64,000 nt of DNA, taken from contig NZ_CP080421.1 in NCBI RefSeq assembly GCF_019457515.1, positions 992,001 to 1,056,000 of the forward strand, read 5' to 3'. A program made the position numbers and the translations under genes. The notes under the pieces were generated by a model. The model made no database searches and was not told where the DNA came from. It was given only the letters and a program-made list of their open reading frames with translations. Shown one piece after another: positions 36,245 to 45,689 of the stretch. Every line of letters starts with the position of its first letter. The first letter of the stretch is position 1. Source of the DNA: Shewanella mesophila. GTDB taxonomy: Bacteria; Pseudomonadota; Gammaproteobacteria; Enterobacterales; Shewanellaceae.

Positions 36245-36378
36245 TCATATGAAAACTGGAAAATCTAGGACTGTATCCCCGAGTGATAGTGTTCGTTTTT
36301 AGCATCATCTCTGATAATCAGTGTATGAGCAGTGGCAAGTCGCTATCGACCGCCACCGCAATGAAGGTGTCGTGCTGG

Positions 36379-37014
36379 CTATGCCCCATCTTTCGCTGCG
36401 ATAGCTTCTGTCTTGGCCAGTGCCTTTGCAAGCGCTGGACGCATCTGTAGTCTGTCTCTAAAAGCGGTCAGTTTGGGTGGCAGCGTTTGCTCAAATACCG
36501 TTGCCCACATCAGTGTATGCGCTAACAGAATATCGGCGACCGAGAGCTCATCACCCAGCAAATAGTGCGTGTCTGGCATCATTGCTTCTGCGAGGGTTGC
36601 CGCCTTATCAAACTCCCATTTAGCAACAGGTAAGATATTTGGCTGACGCTGCTCATCAGGCAGTGCAAATTTGTGTTTACCCATGGTCCACAACGGCTGT
36701 TCTAATTCGCAAATAATGAAGCTTACCCATTGATGGTAGTGTCCCGCGCTCGCGGTACCTGGTGTGGGTAAAAATCGGCCGTTACCATATTTTTCCGCCA
36801 AATATTGGCAGATGGCGGCGGACTCGGTAAGGACTAAATCCTCGTCTGTTATGACCGGGATTTTACCGCTCGGATTAAGTGCTAAAAAGCTGTCGCTGCG
36901 ATTGTCGCCTTTTGAAAAGTTGATAAATGAAAAGGTCCAATCTATGTCTAGCTCTTCTAACAACCAAGATACACGCAGCGCGCGACTTCTTGGCGTACCA
37001 TATAAAGTGATCAT
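36379..37014 (-). CDS. Glutathione S-transferase
   Basis: The 211-residue cytosolic enzyme has an N-terminal thioredoxin-like domain (ITLYGTPRSRALRVSWLLEE, NPSGKIPVITDEDLVLTES with the cis-Pro and Ser of the glutathione site) and a C-terminal helical domain (LLGDELSVADILLAHTL, the N-capping motif). It conjugates glutathione to electrophiles or reduces peroxides. AAGGGC precedes the ATG. It is monocistronic and divergent from the PH-domain gene. Confidence 0.92.
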   Translation of the reverse strand: MITLYGTPRSRALRVSWLLEELDIDWTFSFINFSKGDNRSDSFLALNPSGKIPVITDEDLVLTESAAICQYLAEKYGNGRFLPTPGTASAGHYHQWVSFIICELEQPLWTMGKHKFALPDEQRQPNILPVAKWEFDKAATLAEAMMPDTHYLLGDELSVADILLAHTLMWATVFEQTLPPKLTAFRDRLQMRPALAKALAKTEAIAAKDGA

Positions 37015-37259
37015 TGTTTTGCCCTTATTATCTCGAAGTTGTTTTAAGATATTCGATAGGATGAGAATAGTAAAAAGCTATTACGCCATCTCATTCATTT
37101 TATGCTGTGATTGTTGCCGATAGACTGTTGTACTATTTAAATATTGTAAGGGAGCAAGCTAGGATGCATTAGTTGACAAGCTAATGATTTTGATTGATTA
37201 ATCTGTATGGTAAGTTAGATGCTTCGTCGCTGCGGATTAATGGGATAGAGGGAATGTAA

Positions 37260-37820
37260 ATGGAAGATGACATACTGTTAACAGCAAACTTTAAGCAGAA
37301 TCTACAGCGGTATTGGTTGGCTGCTGGCACTGTTCTGATATGTGTCACTGTAGTAGGGATCCCACTATTACTTATTTGGTTTCCGATCGGTTTATGGGCA
37401 ACTCAGCGCTATATCGATAATATGAGTGCCGAATTAACAGCGCAAAAGTTGATTGTCCGAAAGGGGATTTTTACTCGCACCGAGAATACGGTGCCGCTGG
37501 ATAAAATCACCGATATGGCATTGATTCAAGACCCAATAATGCGATTCTTTGGTTTACATAAGTTGACCGTAGAGACCGCAGGACAATCGGGTTCTGGTGC
37601 ATTAATTAATTTACTTGGTATCGATGAGGTTGAGTCGTTTCGCGCGAATGTTCTACGTCAAAAGAGCATACTGGAAGAGCGTAAGCGTGGTTCTGAGACT
37701 GTGCCCAATAATGATCAGGATGAAGCCTTAATTTGTTTGCGTGATATTGCAGCTTCCTTAGGCCGTATTGAAACTATGTTCGCCAAATTGGAACAAGTTA
37801 AAGGAAACGATGAATGTTAA
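37260..37820 (+). CDS. Membrane PH-domain (bPH2-like) protein
   Basis: The 186-residue inner-membrane protein has a hydrophobic hairpin (~20-50), then a bacterial PH-like beta domain (IVRKGIFTRTENTVPLDKITD, FFGLHKLTVETAGQSG in order at ~73-125), then a polar helical tail (~140-186) ending in an amphipathic helix. Role unknown. The stop overlaps the transporter start (7 nt), so the two are translationally coupled and probably work together. GAGGG precedes ATG. Confidence 0.82.
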   Translation: MEDDILLTANFKQNLQRYWLAAGTVLICVTVVGIPLLLIWFPIGLWATQRYIDNMSAELTAQKLIVRKGIFTRTENTVPLDKITDMALIQDPIMRFFGLHKLTVETAGQSGSGALINLLGIDEVESFRANVLRQKSILEERKRGSETVPNNDQDEALICLRDIAASLGRIETMFAKLEQVKGNDEC

Positions 37821-39088
37821 ATAGAGCACAAACTTTGGCGACGCGAGATCCCATGGTACGTATTAATCGCGTGTTAAAAGCCACTGGGCCAGGTCTGCTT
37901 ATGGCTGCGGCGGCAATAGGCGCATCCCATCTGGTTGCTTCGACCCGAGCGGGGGCGGAATTTGGCTGGCAGTTAGCTTGGGTTATCCTTGCTGTTAACT
38001 TACTTAAATATCCATTTTTTGCCGCTGGGGCTCGTTACACCGCAGCCACTGGTGAGAGTTTATTGCATGGTTATCAAAAGCAGGGAAGAGGTTATCTACT
38101 GCTATTTAGCGTGTTAAACAGTATTGCGGCTGTTGCCAGTACCGCAGGGGTCGCCATGCTGAGCGCGGCCATGTTGACGCTTTTTATTCCGCTATCCATC
38201 GATATATTAGCGTTAATCGTATTGGTATCGAGTCTATTAATGTTGATATTGGGTCATTATCAGCTGCTGGATAGAGTCACTAAGGTGATTATGTTGGTGC
38301 TGACTATGACCACATTAACCGCCGCCGCACTTGCATTTAATGCTGAACCTATTATGGCTGAAGGTTTTGTTTCTCCCTCTCCTTGGGATTGGGCGCACGT
38401 CGGCTTTTTAGTCGCCATGATGGGTTGGATGCCTGCACCGATAGAGGTCAGCGCATGGAACTCATTGTGGTTAATTGAGAAACAGAAGCAGCAAGTGGTG
38501 ACTAAGGCGCAGGCATTATTTGATTTTAATCTGGGTTACCTGACTACCGCTGTGCTGGCTGTGGTGTTTTTATCCTTAGGTGCGTTAGTCATGCATGGCA
38601 GTGGTGAGCACTTTTCTCCTTCTGGTGCTAAGTTTGCCGATCAATTGATCACCCTTTACAGTCAGGTATTAGGTGGTGAAACTCGTTACTTAATCGGTAT
38701 TGTGGCGCTGCTGTGTATTTTTAGCACTACGGTGACGGTTATCGATGGTTATAGCCGCACACTGGCATTGAGTTGGCAGCTGTTAACCCAAAAAGCAGAA
38801 AGTGGTAATGAGCGTGGGTTAACCGTAATTATGCTTGGTGTAAGTCTGTTGGGACTGGGTATTATTTTGTTTTTTAAAGGCGCCTTACTGCCGTTATTGC
38901 AGTTTGTAATGACCCTAGCCTTCATGACAACCATTTTATTTGCATGGCTTAATTATCGCTTAATGACCAGTGACAGGTTGGCGGTTGACGATCGTTATGG
39001 CGTTAAAATGCGCCTACTATCTTGGTTGGGAATGCTTTATTTGTTAGGGTTCGGCATGCTATTTATCTATTGGAAATTATCGATTTAA
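37814..39088 (+). CDS. Divergent Nramp-like transporter
   Basis: The 424-residue protein has ~11 membrane helices and the Nramp start GPGLLMAAAAIGASHLVAST followed by RAGAEFGW. The helix-1 motif that coordinates transition metals in true Nramp/MntH (DPGN) reads IGASH here, and the helix-6 MPH motif reads MPAPIEVSAW. Loss of those residues argues against ordinary Mn or Fe transport; the protein belongs to an Nramp-related branch whose substrate I cannot tell. Its start overlaps the PH-domain gene stop, with AAGGAAAC upstream. Usual Nramp length is ~410-430. Confidence 0.85.
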   Translation: MLNRAQTLATRDPMVRINRVLKATGPGLLMAAAAIGASHLVASTRAGAEFGWQLAWVILAVNLLKYPFFAAGARYTAATGESLLHGYQKQGRGYLLLFSVLNSIAAVASTAGVAMLSAAMLTLFIPLSIDILALIVLVSSLLMLILGHYQLLDRVTKVIMLVLTMTTLTAAALAFNAEPIMAEGFVSPSPWDWAHVGFLVAMMGWMPAPIEVSAWNSLWLIEKQKQQVVTKAQALFDFNLGYLTTAVLAVVFLSLGALVMHGSGEHFSPSGAKFADQLITLYSQVLGGETRYLIGIVALLCIFSTTVTVIDGYSRTLALSWQLLTQKAESGNERGLTVIMLGVSLLGLGIILFFKGALLPLLQFVMTLAFMTTILFAWLNYRLMTSDRLAVDDRYGVKMRLLSWLGMLYLLGFGMLFIYWKLSI

Positions 39089-39173
39089 AGTCAGGCGATT
39101 TAAAGTCATTCGATTTAAATGGCTTGATGGAGTTCATCTTCTAAACCGTTATCTTTTTAATAAGGATGTTTAC

Positions 39174-40331
39174 TTGATTCAATATATCTACCGCGCCAAT
39201 TCGTTTATTGGTGCGCTGCTGTTTATTACTCTGTTAATGATGATGGTAACGAGTCATATCTCTGCCGCTAGCGAGCGCCCACAGGCCTCCACTGATATAA
39301 AAAACTCTGATCTGACCTCTTTAGCTGAGGCGTTCGACAATAGCATCTTGGCTAACGAGCGGCCTTTTTATGGGGTGATGTTACTGGTACAAGATGGCGA
39401 GGTTGTTTACCAATACAAACATGGATTTGAGGGGATGGAACAACCAGATAGTGATAGTTATTTTTTACTCGCTTCCCAGTCAAAGATGATCACGGCGGCA
39501 GTCGTCTTGGATGCCGTCGATAAGGGTAAGATCTCACTGGAACAGACGCTTAATCACTATTTAAAGTCGGCTAGTGCGCCTTTATACGACCCCAATATCA
39601 CCATTAAGCAGTTACTTAGCCACACATCTGGGATCGCCCCAATAGGCAAAGACAACCGATTTATGCCAGGTAGCCAATTTCAATATTCGAATTTTGGCTA
39701 TGAGATGTTGGCAAAGGTGCTGGAAATTCAGTATCAGCGGCCGTTCAACGCGATCGTTAATCAGTTTTTGTTGGACAAGGGAATTAATGGGATATTGGCA
39801 CAAATGGGTCCGACAAAGGCGAAAGCCGCGAGCCTGTATAAAGATATTCAAGGGTTAGAGATGCGACCTCATGGCTCGTCCGGTGCGGTTGGCAATCAAA
39901 TGGGTAATTACGAGATGGTTGATTACGAGATCACTGCAGATCTATTACCCGGTGGTGGCTTGCTAGGCTCTACTAAGGGGTTAGCTCAATATTTACGAGC
40001 GTTACATGGTGGATTACTGCTACCTAAAGCCTTATATCACGCTATGGTGACTCCTGTGATTAAGCGTAATCATCGTTGGAGTGAGCTCTATTATGGTTAT
40101 GGAGTGCAGATTAATCAGCAACAGCTGGTCGAATATAGCCACTCGGGATACCTACCAGGGTTTCAATCGTTAAGCTTAAGTTATCCTCAAAACGATACCT
40201 ATTTTGTCTTGTTGGAAAATAGCTCTTGGCCTTTAGATGATATGGATAAGGTCTTTGGCCTGCAAGATAAGTTAAGAGGAATACTGCGCCAACACTTGAT
40301 ACTGGCGCAGCTTGCTGAAAATAAACCCTGA
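39174..40331 (+). CDS. Serine hydrolase, class C beta-lactamase family
   Basis: The 385-residue exported enzyme has a signal peptide ending ISAAS and the penicillin-recognising fold: the SxxK motif SQSK (nucleophile Ser), the YxN motif YSNFGYE, and HSGY near the C terminus in the KTG position. It cleaves an ester or amide such as a D-amino-acid peptide; resistance is not implied. Start is TTG 39174 with AAGGAT six nt before it. It is separated by 85 nt from the Nramp-like gene on the same strand. Confidence 0.88.
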   Translation: MIQYIYRANSFIGALLFITLLMMMVTSHISAASERPQASTDIKNSDLTSLAEAFDNSILANERPFYGVMLLVQDGEVVYQYKHGFEGMEQPDSDSYFLLASQSKMITAAVVLDAVDKGKISLEQTLNHYLKSASAPLYDPNITIKQLLSHTSGIAPIGKDNRFMPGSQFQYSNFGYEMLAKVLEIQYQRPFNAIVNQFLLDKGINGILAQMGPTKAKAASLYKDIQGLEMRPHGSSGAVGNQMGNYEMVDYEITADLLPGGGLLGSTKGLAQYLRALHGGLLLPKALYHAMVTPVIKRNHRWSELYYGYGVQINQQQLVEYSHSGYLPGFQSLSLSYPQNDTYFVLLENSSWPLDDMDKVFGLQDKLRGILRQHLILAQLAENKP

Positions 40332-40410
40332 GTAAAATGAAAATTCGGCTATAATGTTGCGCAATGATGATGGCGCAGCCGCGCAATCCTAAAGGTAAAG
40401 ACAACTAAGT

Positions 40411-40875
40411 ATGATTAACAACGATATATTACGCCGCTTACGTTTTGTGTTTGACTACCAAAATGCCAAAATGATAAAAATTTTTGCCAAAGTTAAACAC
40501 GAGGTAACACAAGAAGAACTCCTCAATATGCTTAAGAAAGAAGCTGAAGAGGGTTATCAACCTTGTAATGACAAGATGCTTTGTCGTTTTCTCGATGGCT
40601 TAATTATCGAAAAGCGTGGCTTAAAAGAGGGAGCTGAAATTCCTGAGCCTATCGCGCAGTTAAACAACAACCTTATTTTCAAGAAGCTTAGAGTGGCGCT
40701 TGAAATGCGTGAAGAGGATATCATTAGCGCCCTAGCACTGGCGGATTTCAATATGAGCAAGTCTGAATTAGGTGCGCTATTTAGAAAGCCTGGCCATAAA
40801 CATTTTAAAGAATGTGGTGATCAGGTTCTGCGTAACTTTTTGACAGGCTTGTCACTTAAATATCGTGGCAAATAG
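40411..40875 (+). CDS. yehS: YehS family protein (DUF1456)
   Basis: The 154-residue protein consists of two copies of a ~70-residue helical unit: MINNDILRRLRFVFDYQNAK and NNLIFKKLRVALEMREEDI start the copies, and LCRFLDGLI and LRNFLTGLS end them. This is the DUF1456 layout of E. coli YehS. Function is unknown. A terminator follows. Confidence 0.9.
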   Translation: MINNDILRRLRFVFDYQNAKMIKIFAKVKHEVTQEELLNMLKKEAEEGYQPCNDKMLCRFLDGLIIEKRGLKEGAEIPEPIAQLNNNLIFKKLRVALEMREEDIISALALADFNMSKSELGALFRKPGHKHFKECGDQVLRNFLTGLSLKYRGK

Positions 40876-40896
40876 GCTCAAACATATTTGAGTTTG

Positions 40897-40923
40897 AAGC
40901 ACAGCTAAGGCTGTGCTTTTTTA
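40897..40923 (+). terminator. Rho-independent terminator of yehS
   Basis: AAGCACAGC and GCTGTGCTT pair across a four-base loop, followed by T-run. Confidence 0.87.
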
Positions 40924-41074
40924 TGCCTTAAAATCATTGCGTTTTAAACGCTGGCTTTAATAAAAAATAATCAAAAAATGATCGTCGAAAAGGCAACAAA
41001 GATCACACTTTGTGGTAATCTTGGCAGAATCATACGACCGCAACTTCACTATTACAAATACAGAAAGGTTACCA

Positions 41075-42763
41075 ATGGACGATAATAAACGCCCGCTATA
41101 TCTTCCTTTTGCCGGACCCGCGATCCTCGAAGCGCCGTTAATCAACAAAGGCAGTGCATTTACCGAAGAGGAGCGGATCTTTTTTAACCTTGAAGGTCTC
41201 TTGCCTCATGTGATTGAGACTATCGAAGAGCAAGCCTCTCGTGCTTACGATCAATACAAAAATTTTAGTAATGATCTCGATAGGCATATCTATCTTAGAA
41301 ACATTCAAGATACTAACGAGACTCTGTATTATCGTCTGTTGCAAAATCATATTACTGAGATGATGCCTATTATCTACACCCCAACCGTGGGTCTAGCTTG
41401 TGAGCGTTTCTCGAAGAACTACCGCCGTAACCGCGGACTGTTTATCTCCTATCCCAATAAAGATCGTATCGATGACATCCTAAATAATTCAACACGCCAG
41501 AAAGTGAAGATTATTGTGGTTACCGATGGCGAGCGTATTCTGGGCCTTGGCGACCAAGGTATTGGTGGTATGGGAATTCCGATTGGTAAGCTATCGCTAT
41601 ACACAAGTTGTGGCGGCATAAGTCCTGCTTATACGTTGCCTATCACCCTCGATGTCGGCACAGATAATCCGCACTTGCTTGAAGATCCCATGTACATGGG
41701 CTGGCGTAATCAGCGTATCGGCGGTGAAGAATATACCGAGTTTGTCGAAGCCTTTATGCAGGCGGTACATCGACGCTGGCCTGATGCCTTGATCCAGTTT
41801 GAGGATTTTGCGCAGAAGAATGCCATGCCTTTGCTTGAACGTTATAAAGACCAATATTGTTGTTTTAATGACGATATCCAAGGTACAGCCGCAGTGACAG
41901 TGGGATCTTTACTGGCAGCCAGTAAAGCGGCCAAGACTCAGCTATCTAAACAGCGTATTGCTTTTTTAGGGGCGGGCAGTGCGGGTTGTGGTATTGCAGA
42001 AGCCATTGTGGCGCAGATGGTGTCAGAAGGGATCAGCGATGCGCAAGCGCGTCAGCAAGTGTTTATGGTTGACCGTTGGGGATTGCTGCAAGATAACATG
42101 CCTAACCTGTTGCCGTTTCAACAGAATCTAGCTCAAAAAGCGGCTGAAGTTGATGGTTGGCATACCGATAATGAAAACATCTCATTATTGGATGTCATGC
42201 ATAACGGTAAGCCAACGGTACTTATCGGTGTCTCTGGGGCGCCAGGTTTGTTTAGTGAAGAGATAATTAAGGCGATGCATAATCATTGTGCGCGGCCAAT
42301 TATCTTTCCATTGTCGAATCCGACCAGCCGTGTAGAGGCGACGCCAAAGGATATCTTGCACTGGACTAATGGTGAAGCCTTAGTCGCTACAGGTAGTCCG
42401 TTCGAACCTGTGGTCATTGAAGACAAAACATTTGAGATTGCCCAGTGCAATAATAGCTATATCTTCCCCGGCATTGGTCTTGGGGTATTAGCCTCTGGGG
42501 CTAAACGTGTCAGCAATGAGATGCTGATGGCATCGAGCAGAGCCTTAGCCGAGTGTTCGCCACTGGCAATCGAAGGCGAAGGTTCGTTATTACCCGCACT
42601 CGAAAATATTCATCACGTTAGTAAGCATATTGCGTTTGCCGTTGCCAAAGTTGCTGTGGAGCAAGGTCATGCACTGCCGTGCAGCGATGAGTTACTGCTA
42701 CAAGCTATTGAAGACAATTTCTGGACTGCTGAGTATCGTCGCTATAAGCGTACCTCTTTCTAG
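41075..42763 (+). CDS. maeA: NAD-dependent malic enzyme MaeA
   Basis: The 562-residue enzyme oxidatively decarboxylates malate to pyruvate. Motifs: [32 protein letters not shown] (about residues 150-165), [26 protein letters not shown] with metal-binding Asp, the NAD Rossmann loop [10 protein letters not shown], and [15 protein letters not shown]. Length matches E. coli MaeA (565). The start is ATG 41075 (AAAGG upstream); the frame extends further up without family similarity. Monocistronic with a terminator. Confidence 0.96.
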   Translation: MDDNKRPLYLPFAGPAILEAPLINKGSAFTEEERIFFNLEGLLPHVIETIEEQASRAYDQYKNFSNDLDRHIYLRNIQDTNETLYYRLLQNHITEMMPIIYTPTVGLACERFSKNYRRNRGLFISYPNKDRIDDILNNSTRQKVKIIVVTDGERILGLGDQGIGGMGIPIGKLSLYTSCGGISPAYTLPITLDVGTDNPHLLEDPMYMGWRNQRIGGEEYTEFVEAFMQAVHRRWPDALIQFEDFAQKNAMPLLERYKDQYCCFNDDIQGTAAVTVGSLLAASKAAKTQLSKQRIAFLGAGSAGCGIAEAIVAQMVSEGISDAQARQQVFMVDRWGLLQDNMPNLLPFQQNLAQKAAEVDGWHTDNENISLLDVMHNGKPTVLIGVSGAPGLFSEEIIKAMHNHCARPIIFPLSNPTSRVEATPKDILHWTNGEALVATGSPFEPVVIEDKTFEIAQCNNSYIFPGIGLGVLASGAKRVSNEMLMASSRALAECSPLAIEGEGSLLPALENIHHVSKHIAFAVAKVAVEQGHALPCSDELLLQAIEDNFWTAEYRRYKRTSF

Positions 42764-42786
42764 ACATTTTTGTTGGTCTAAACCTA

Positions 42787-42812
42787 AAAAGCTGCCGATG
42801 GCAGCTTTTTTT
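42787..42812 (+). terminator. Rho-independent terminator of maeA
   Basis: AAAAGCTGCC and GGCAGCTTTT pair across three bases, followed by further T. Confidence 0.88.
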
Positions 42813-42858
42813 ATGGCATTAGATTGCAAATAAACTCAGATGGTTAATCGAATTTAAT

Positions 42859-42874
42859 CTTGCGTTAGATCACA
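42859..42874. promoter_or_regulatory. Weak CRP-like site upstream of the triheme cytochrome
   Basis: CTTGCGTTAGATCACA matches TGTGATCTAGATCACA at 11 of 16 positions, with the right half perfect. It lies ~207 nt before the cytochrome start in an otherwise featureless 317-base gap. CRP controls many respiratory cytochromes in Shewanella. Confidence 0.35.
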
Positions 42875-43080
42875 AAGTTAATCAGAGGCTTTTGAAGTGC
42901 TCGTCATTCCAGAACAATAGCTAGCTATTTTAAGTTTGAATTAATCTCAGTGGGTAAAGGTAGGCCTAAACCTTATATCTGCCCTTTATCATAGCGATGA
43001 AATACAAGGAAAAATCGTCTGTAAGTCGTCATGCTGGAGGCTTATTTTTTAGGTTATAAGCCTAATAATTGGGAGTTATC

Positions 43081-43314
43081 ATGAAGTATATTGCGCTTTT
43101 ATCATCACTATTATTTGCCGCTTCGGTTGCAGCCGTTGATTGCACCGATTGTCACGAAAAAGTCGACCTAGCAGTTCATCAGGAAGCTGCCGCAACCTTG
43201 GCAACTTGTAATGATTGCCATGGTATGGCTGACGCGCACACAGTAGATATGGAAATTCATACACCAGAATTAACTATTACTGAATGTGCAGATTGTCACG
43301 GGATGGAAAAGTAA
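43081..43314 (+). CDS. Small periplasmic triheme c-type cytochrome
   Basis: The 77-residue protein has a signal peptide (MKYIALLSSLLFAASVAA) and three CxxCH haem sites, CTDCH, CNDCH and CADCH, with spare His residues (HQEAA, DAHTVDMEIH) for distal ligation. This is a cytochrome c3/class III-like fold in miniature. It probably shuttles electrons in the periplasm in anaerobic respiration. GGGAG precedes the ATG at 43081; an in-frame start at 43069 is less likely. A terminator follows. Confidence 0.9.
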   Translation: MKYIALLSSLLFAASVAAVDCTDCHEKVDLAVHQEAAATLATCNDCHGMADAHTVDMEIHTPELTITECADCHGMEK

Positions 43315-43353
43315 GTCGATTTCATTGAAGACCTGATTTGGCCATTTTAGAAT

Positions 43354-43382
43354 AAGCCACCTGTAGGAGGTGGCTTTTTTAT
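43354..43382 (+). terminator. Rho-independent terminator of the cytochrome gene
   Basis: AAGCCACCT and AGGTGGCTT pair across a five-base loop and are followed by a T-run. Confidence 0.87.
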
Positions 43383-43426
43383 TTTCAATGAAAAATCGGC
43401 TTTCAGCGACGCTTACAAGTGTTAGG

Positions 43427-44371
43427 TTAACTCGACTTTTTTAACCTGACGCTACCACTGATAGTACTCATTTTGATATCGGCGTTACCATTAGATAGTT
43501 GAAAGTTAAGTGTACTGTTCGGAGAGTATTTCTGTTTGTAGGGTTTATCGTCTGTTAATGAGTTTTGGATTTTTCCACCTGGCCCCCCATCGATCTCAAA
43601 ACTAGCATCACTGTTGTCTGGCAAGGTTAGGTTGATATCGCCGCTGACACTGCTTAAGCTGGCTTTGCTTGTTATAGATTGCATAGAGAGTGTTACATCA
43701 CCACTGACACTTTGGCTCTTAATATGACTGATATCCTCTAGTGTTAGGTTGGCGTCGCCAGACACGATCTCAATAGCAACTTCATCAGCCTTACTATTTG
43801 CAGTGAGTTGGCCGCTAACCAATTTGTAACTGACGTTGCCGATACTCTGATTGTCCTTGATGTTACCTGATACTGTTTCAAGCGATAATTTGCCCTTAGA
43901 TGTGTTACTTTGTATATCGCCAGAGACCGTATATATGGTTACCTCATTCGCGAGATTTGTCGCCTTAATGTTTCCGCTAACGGATTGAATATTAATGTCA
44001 CCATTGAGGTCGTTAACGTGATAGCTCGTCGATACGCCTTCTGCAGATAAATTTAGTTCTCTTGGCACCATAATAGTTAACTTTGAGCCATCCTTGTTAT
44101 TGCCTGAATAGCGCCGTGGCATTTTATCCTCAATACTGATTATGTTGCCTTTTTTCTCGACTATTAACCCTTCACTGAGTTCGTCGAGTGTACCTGTCAC
44201 CTGGATTTCATTGTTCTCCCACGGAGTAATTTGCACGTCACCCCGATGAACTTGGAGATTAAGTTTCGGGTTACTCTCGGTGGTTATTTTCTTATCGACG
44301 CTTTGCGCGGCAAGTAAAACTGGGCTCATCATCAACATCGGGATAATGGCTAATTTATAGTTGATCTTCAT
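43427..44371 (-). CDS. DUF4097 beta-helix-like exported protein
   Basis: The 314-residue protein has a signal peptide (ends LLAAQS). The mature part is a run of about ten short strands with a repeated VSGDI/VSGNI motif (INIQSVSGNIKA, IYTVSGDIQS, LSLETVSGNIKD and so on), a right-handed beta-solenoid pattern seen in DUF4097. It is probably an envelope protein. The start overlaps the preceding stop as ATGA, so it is coupled to the anti-sigma-like gene. It is the last gene of the ECF operon and a probable output of the sigma factor or envelope sensor partner. Confidence 0.85.
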   Translation of the reverse strand: MKINYKLAIIPMLMMSPVLLAAQSVDKKITTESNPKLNLQVHRGDVQITPWENNEIQVTGTLDELSEGLIVEKKGNIISIEDKMPRRYSGNNKDGSKLTIMVPRELNLSAEGVSTSYHVNDLNGDINIQSVSGNIKATNLANEVTIYTVSGDIQSNTSKGKLSLETVSGNIKDNQSIGNVSYKLVSGQLTANSKADEVAIEIVSGDANLTLEDISHIKSQSVSGDVTLSMQSITSKASLSSVSGDINLTLPDNSDASFEIDGGPGGKIQNSLTDDKPYKQKYSPNSTLNFQLSNGNADIKMSTISGSVRLKKSS

Positions 44372-44886
44372 ATTATTTCGTCCCTATTTTTTTGGTTTAT
44401 AGGCAATCGTTGTCCTTGCCTGAGCAGATCTATTTCCCGTTCCTGAGTCCAAAGCCACAGTTGCCATAGTTGTTTATCGGTTGGGTTAAGCTGTAATGTT
44501 CGGTAAATTTGCTCGGCTGCCGCTTTTAGTTGCTCGACGCCTTGCTCTACTGGTTGGCCGTATTGGCTACTTTGCCAATTCACCTTTTGTACTTGATTTT
44601 GTAATTCAAGAACCTGTTGCTGATGCTGAGCCCTGATTGATTCAAGGGATGTTAGCAAGGGAGTTAGCTCTGGCGCCATGAGATTTGATGTTACATATTG
44701 TTGTCCCGCAATCATTGAAAGTAACAGTAAACTGGCGATGGCAACTGGTCGCCAATAACGGTTTTGATTGGTTATAGGTGTCTCTAATCTGTGCTCTATT
44801 TGAGGCCAAAGATCATGGGCTGGAGTGAGCTCTCTCGAGGCATTAGCGATAAGGGTATCAAGTTGGTTGTCGTGGGTTGTCATCAA
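44368..44886 (-). CDS. Putative anti-sigma factor
   Basis: The 172-residue protein has a cytoplasmic N-terminal ~40 residues, one membrane helix (RPVAIASLLLLSMIAGQQYV) and a periplasmic part with a coiled segment (RAQHQQQVLELQNQVQKV). Position between an ECF sigma gene and an envelope protein gene, with ATGA overlaps at both ends, is typical of an anti-sigma factor. No zinc-binding (ZAS) motif is visible, so the assignment rests on context and topology. Confidence 0.75.
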   Translation of the reverse strand: MMTTHDNQLDTLIANASRELTPAHDLWPQIEHRLETPITNQNRYWRPVAIASLLLLSMIAGQQYVTSNLMAPELTPLLTSLESIRAQHQQQVLELQNQVQKVNWQSSQYGQPVEQGVEQLKAAAEQIYRTLQLNPTDKQLWQLWLWTQEREIDLLRQGQRLPINQKNRDEII

Positions 44887-45419
44887 ATCATCTCCTGCAA
44901 CAATTTCTTTGCTCGGTGATATTGGGCTTTACTTGTGCCCGCAGCGATGTTGAGTTGCCTAGCTATTTCTTCATGCTGATAACCTTCTAACGCAAACAGC
45001 ACAAATACTATTCTGGCTCGTTCTGGTAACTGCAATAATAGTTTGTCGATCACTTCGTAGTGCAGTTCGGTGCCACAGGCTTCACTAAGCTGATCTGCGG
45101 GTAATAATCTCGCCCAAAAGCTTTTCTGTTTTTTGATTGTGGTTAGCGCTTGATTTACGCTTAACCTGTGGAGCCAAGTGCTAAACTGACTACTAGCATC
45201 AAACAGTGGCAGCTTTTGCCATAAGCGAATAAAGGTTTCTTGAGTGGCTTCTTCTGCTAGGTCGGTTTGGCCAGCAAGACGAAAGCACAGGGCGTAGACG
45301 CGGCGATGATGAAGTTGATAAAGCTCGTGAAACGCCACCTTATCGCCCTGCTTTGCGCGGTCAATTAGCGATGCTTCTGACATCTGCTGTGGTGTATCCG
45401 AAGGCTGCAATGCGCTCAA
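44883..45419 (-). CDS. ECF-family RNA polymerase sigma factor
   Basis: The 178-residue sigma-70 family protein has region 2 (AFHELYQLHHRRVYALCFRL, EEATQETFIRLWQKLP) and region 4 (LLQLPERARIVFVLFALEGY, EIARQLNIAAGTSKAQYHRAKKLL) with a helix-turn-helix for the -35 element. It directs polymerase to a small regulon, probably including its own operon. Start TTG 45419 has AGGGA ~9 nt upstream. The stop overlaps the anti-sigma-like start. The inducing signal is unknown. Confidence 0.92.
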   Translation of the reverse strand: MSALQPSDTPQQMSEASLIDRAKQGDKVAFHELYQLHHRRVYALCFRLAGQTDLAEEATQETFIRLWQKLPLFDASSQFSTWLHRLSVNQALTTIKKQKSFWARLLPADQLSEACGTELHYEVIDKLLLQLPERARIVFVLFALEGYQHEEIARQLNIAAGTSKAQYHRAKKLLQEMI

Positions 45420-45689
45420 CGCTTATTCCCTGTTTGCGATTTAATATCTATTAGACACGTCCAAGTTGATAAAAGGTTTAAAGCGAATGGGTATTTTTTT
45501 ACCTATATTGTGAAACGCGACATCACTCGGTGAAAAAACCTTAAGAATCGAGTTATAAGGAGAACTTTATCGACCTAATCGTTAACCGAGAACCTTGAAT
45601 ACCATAAATTCTCCCTAATTAAGCACAACTTATATGATTTGGCCTTTCAAACCAAATGATTGAACGGGTTAAATTTGTTTATGAGTATC

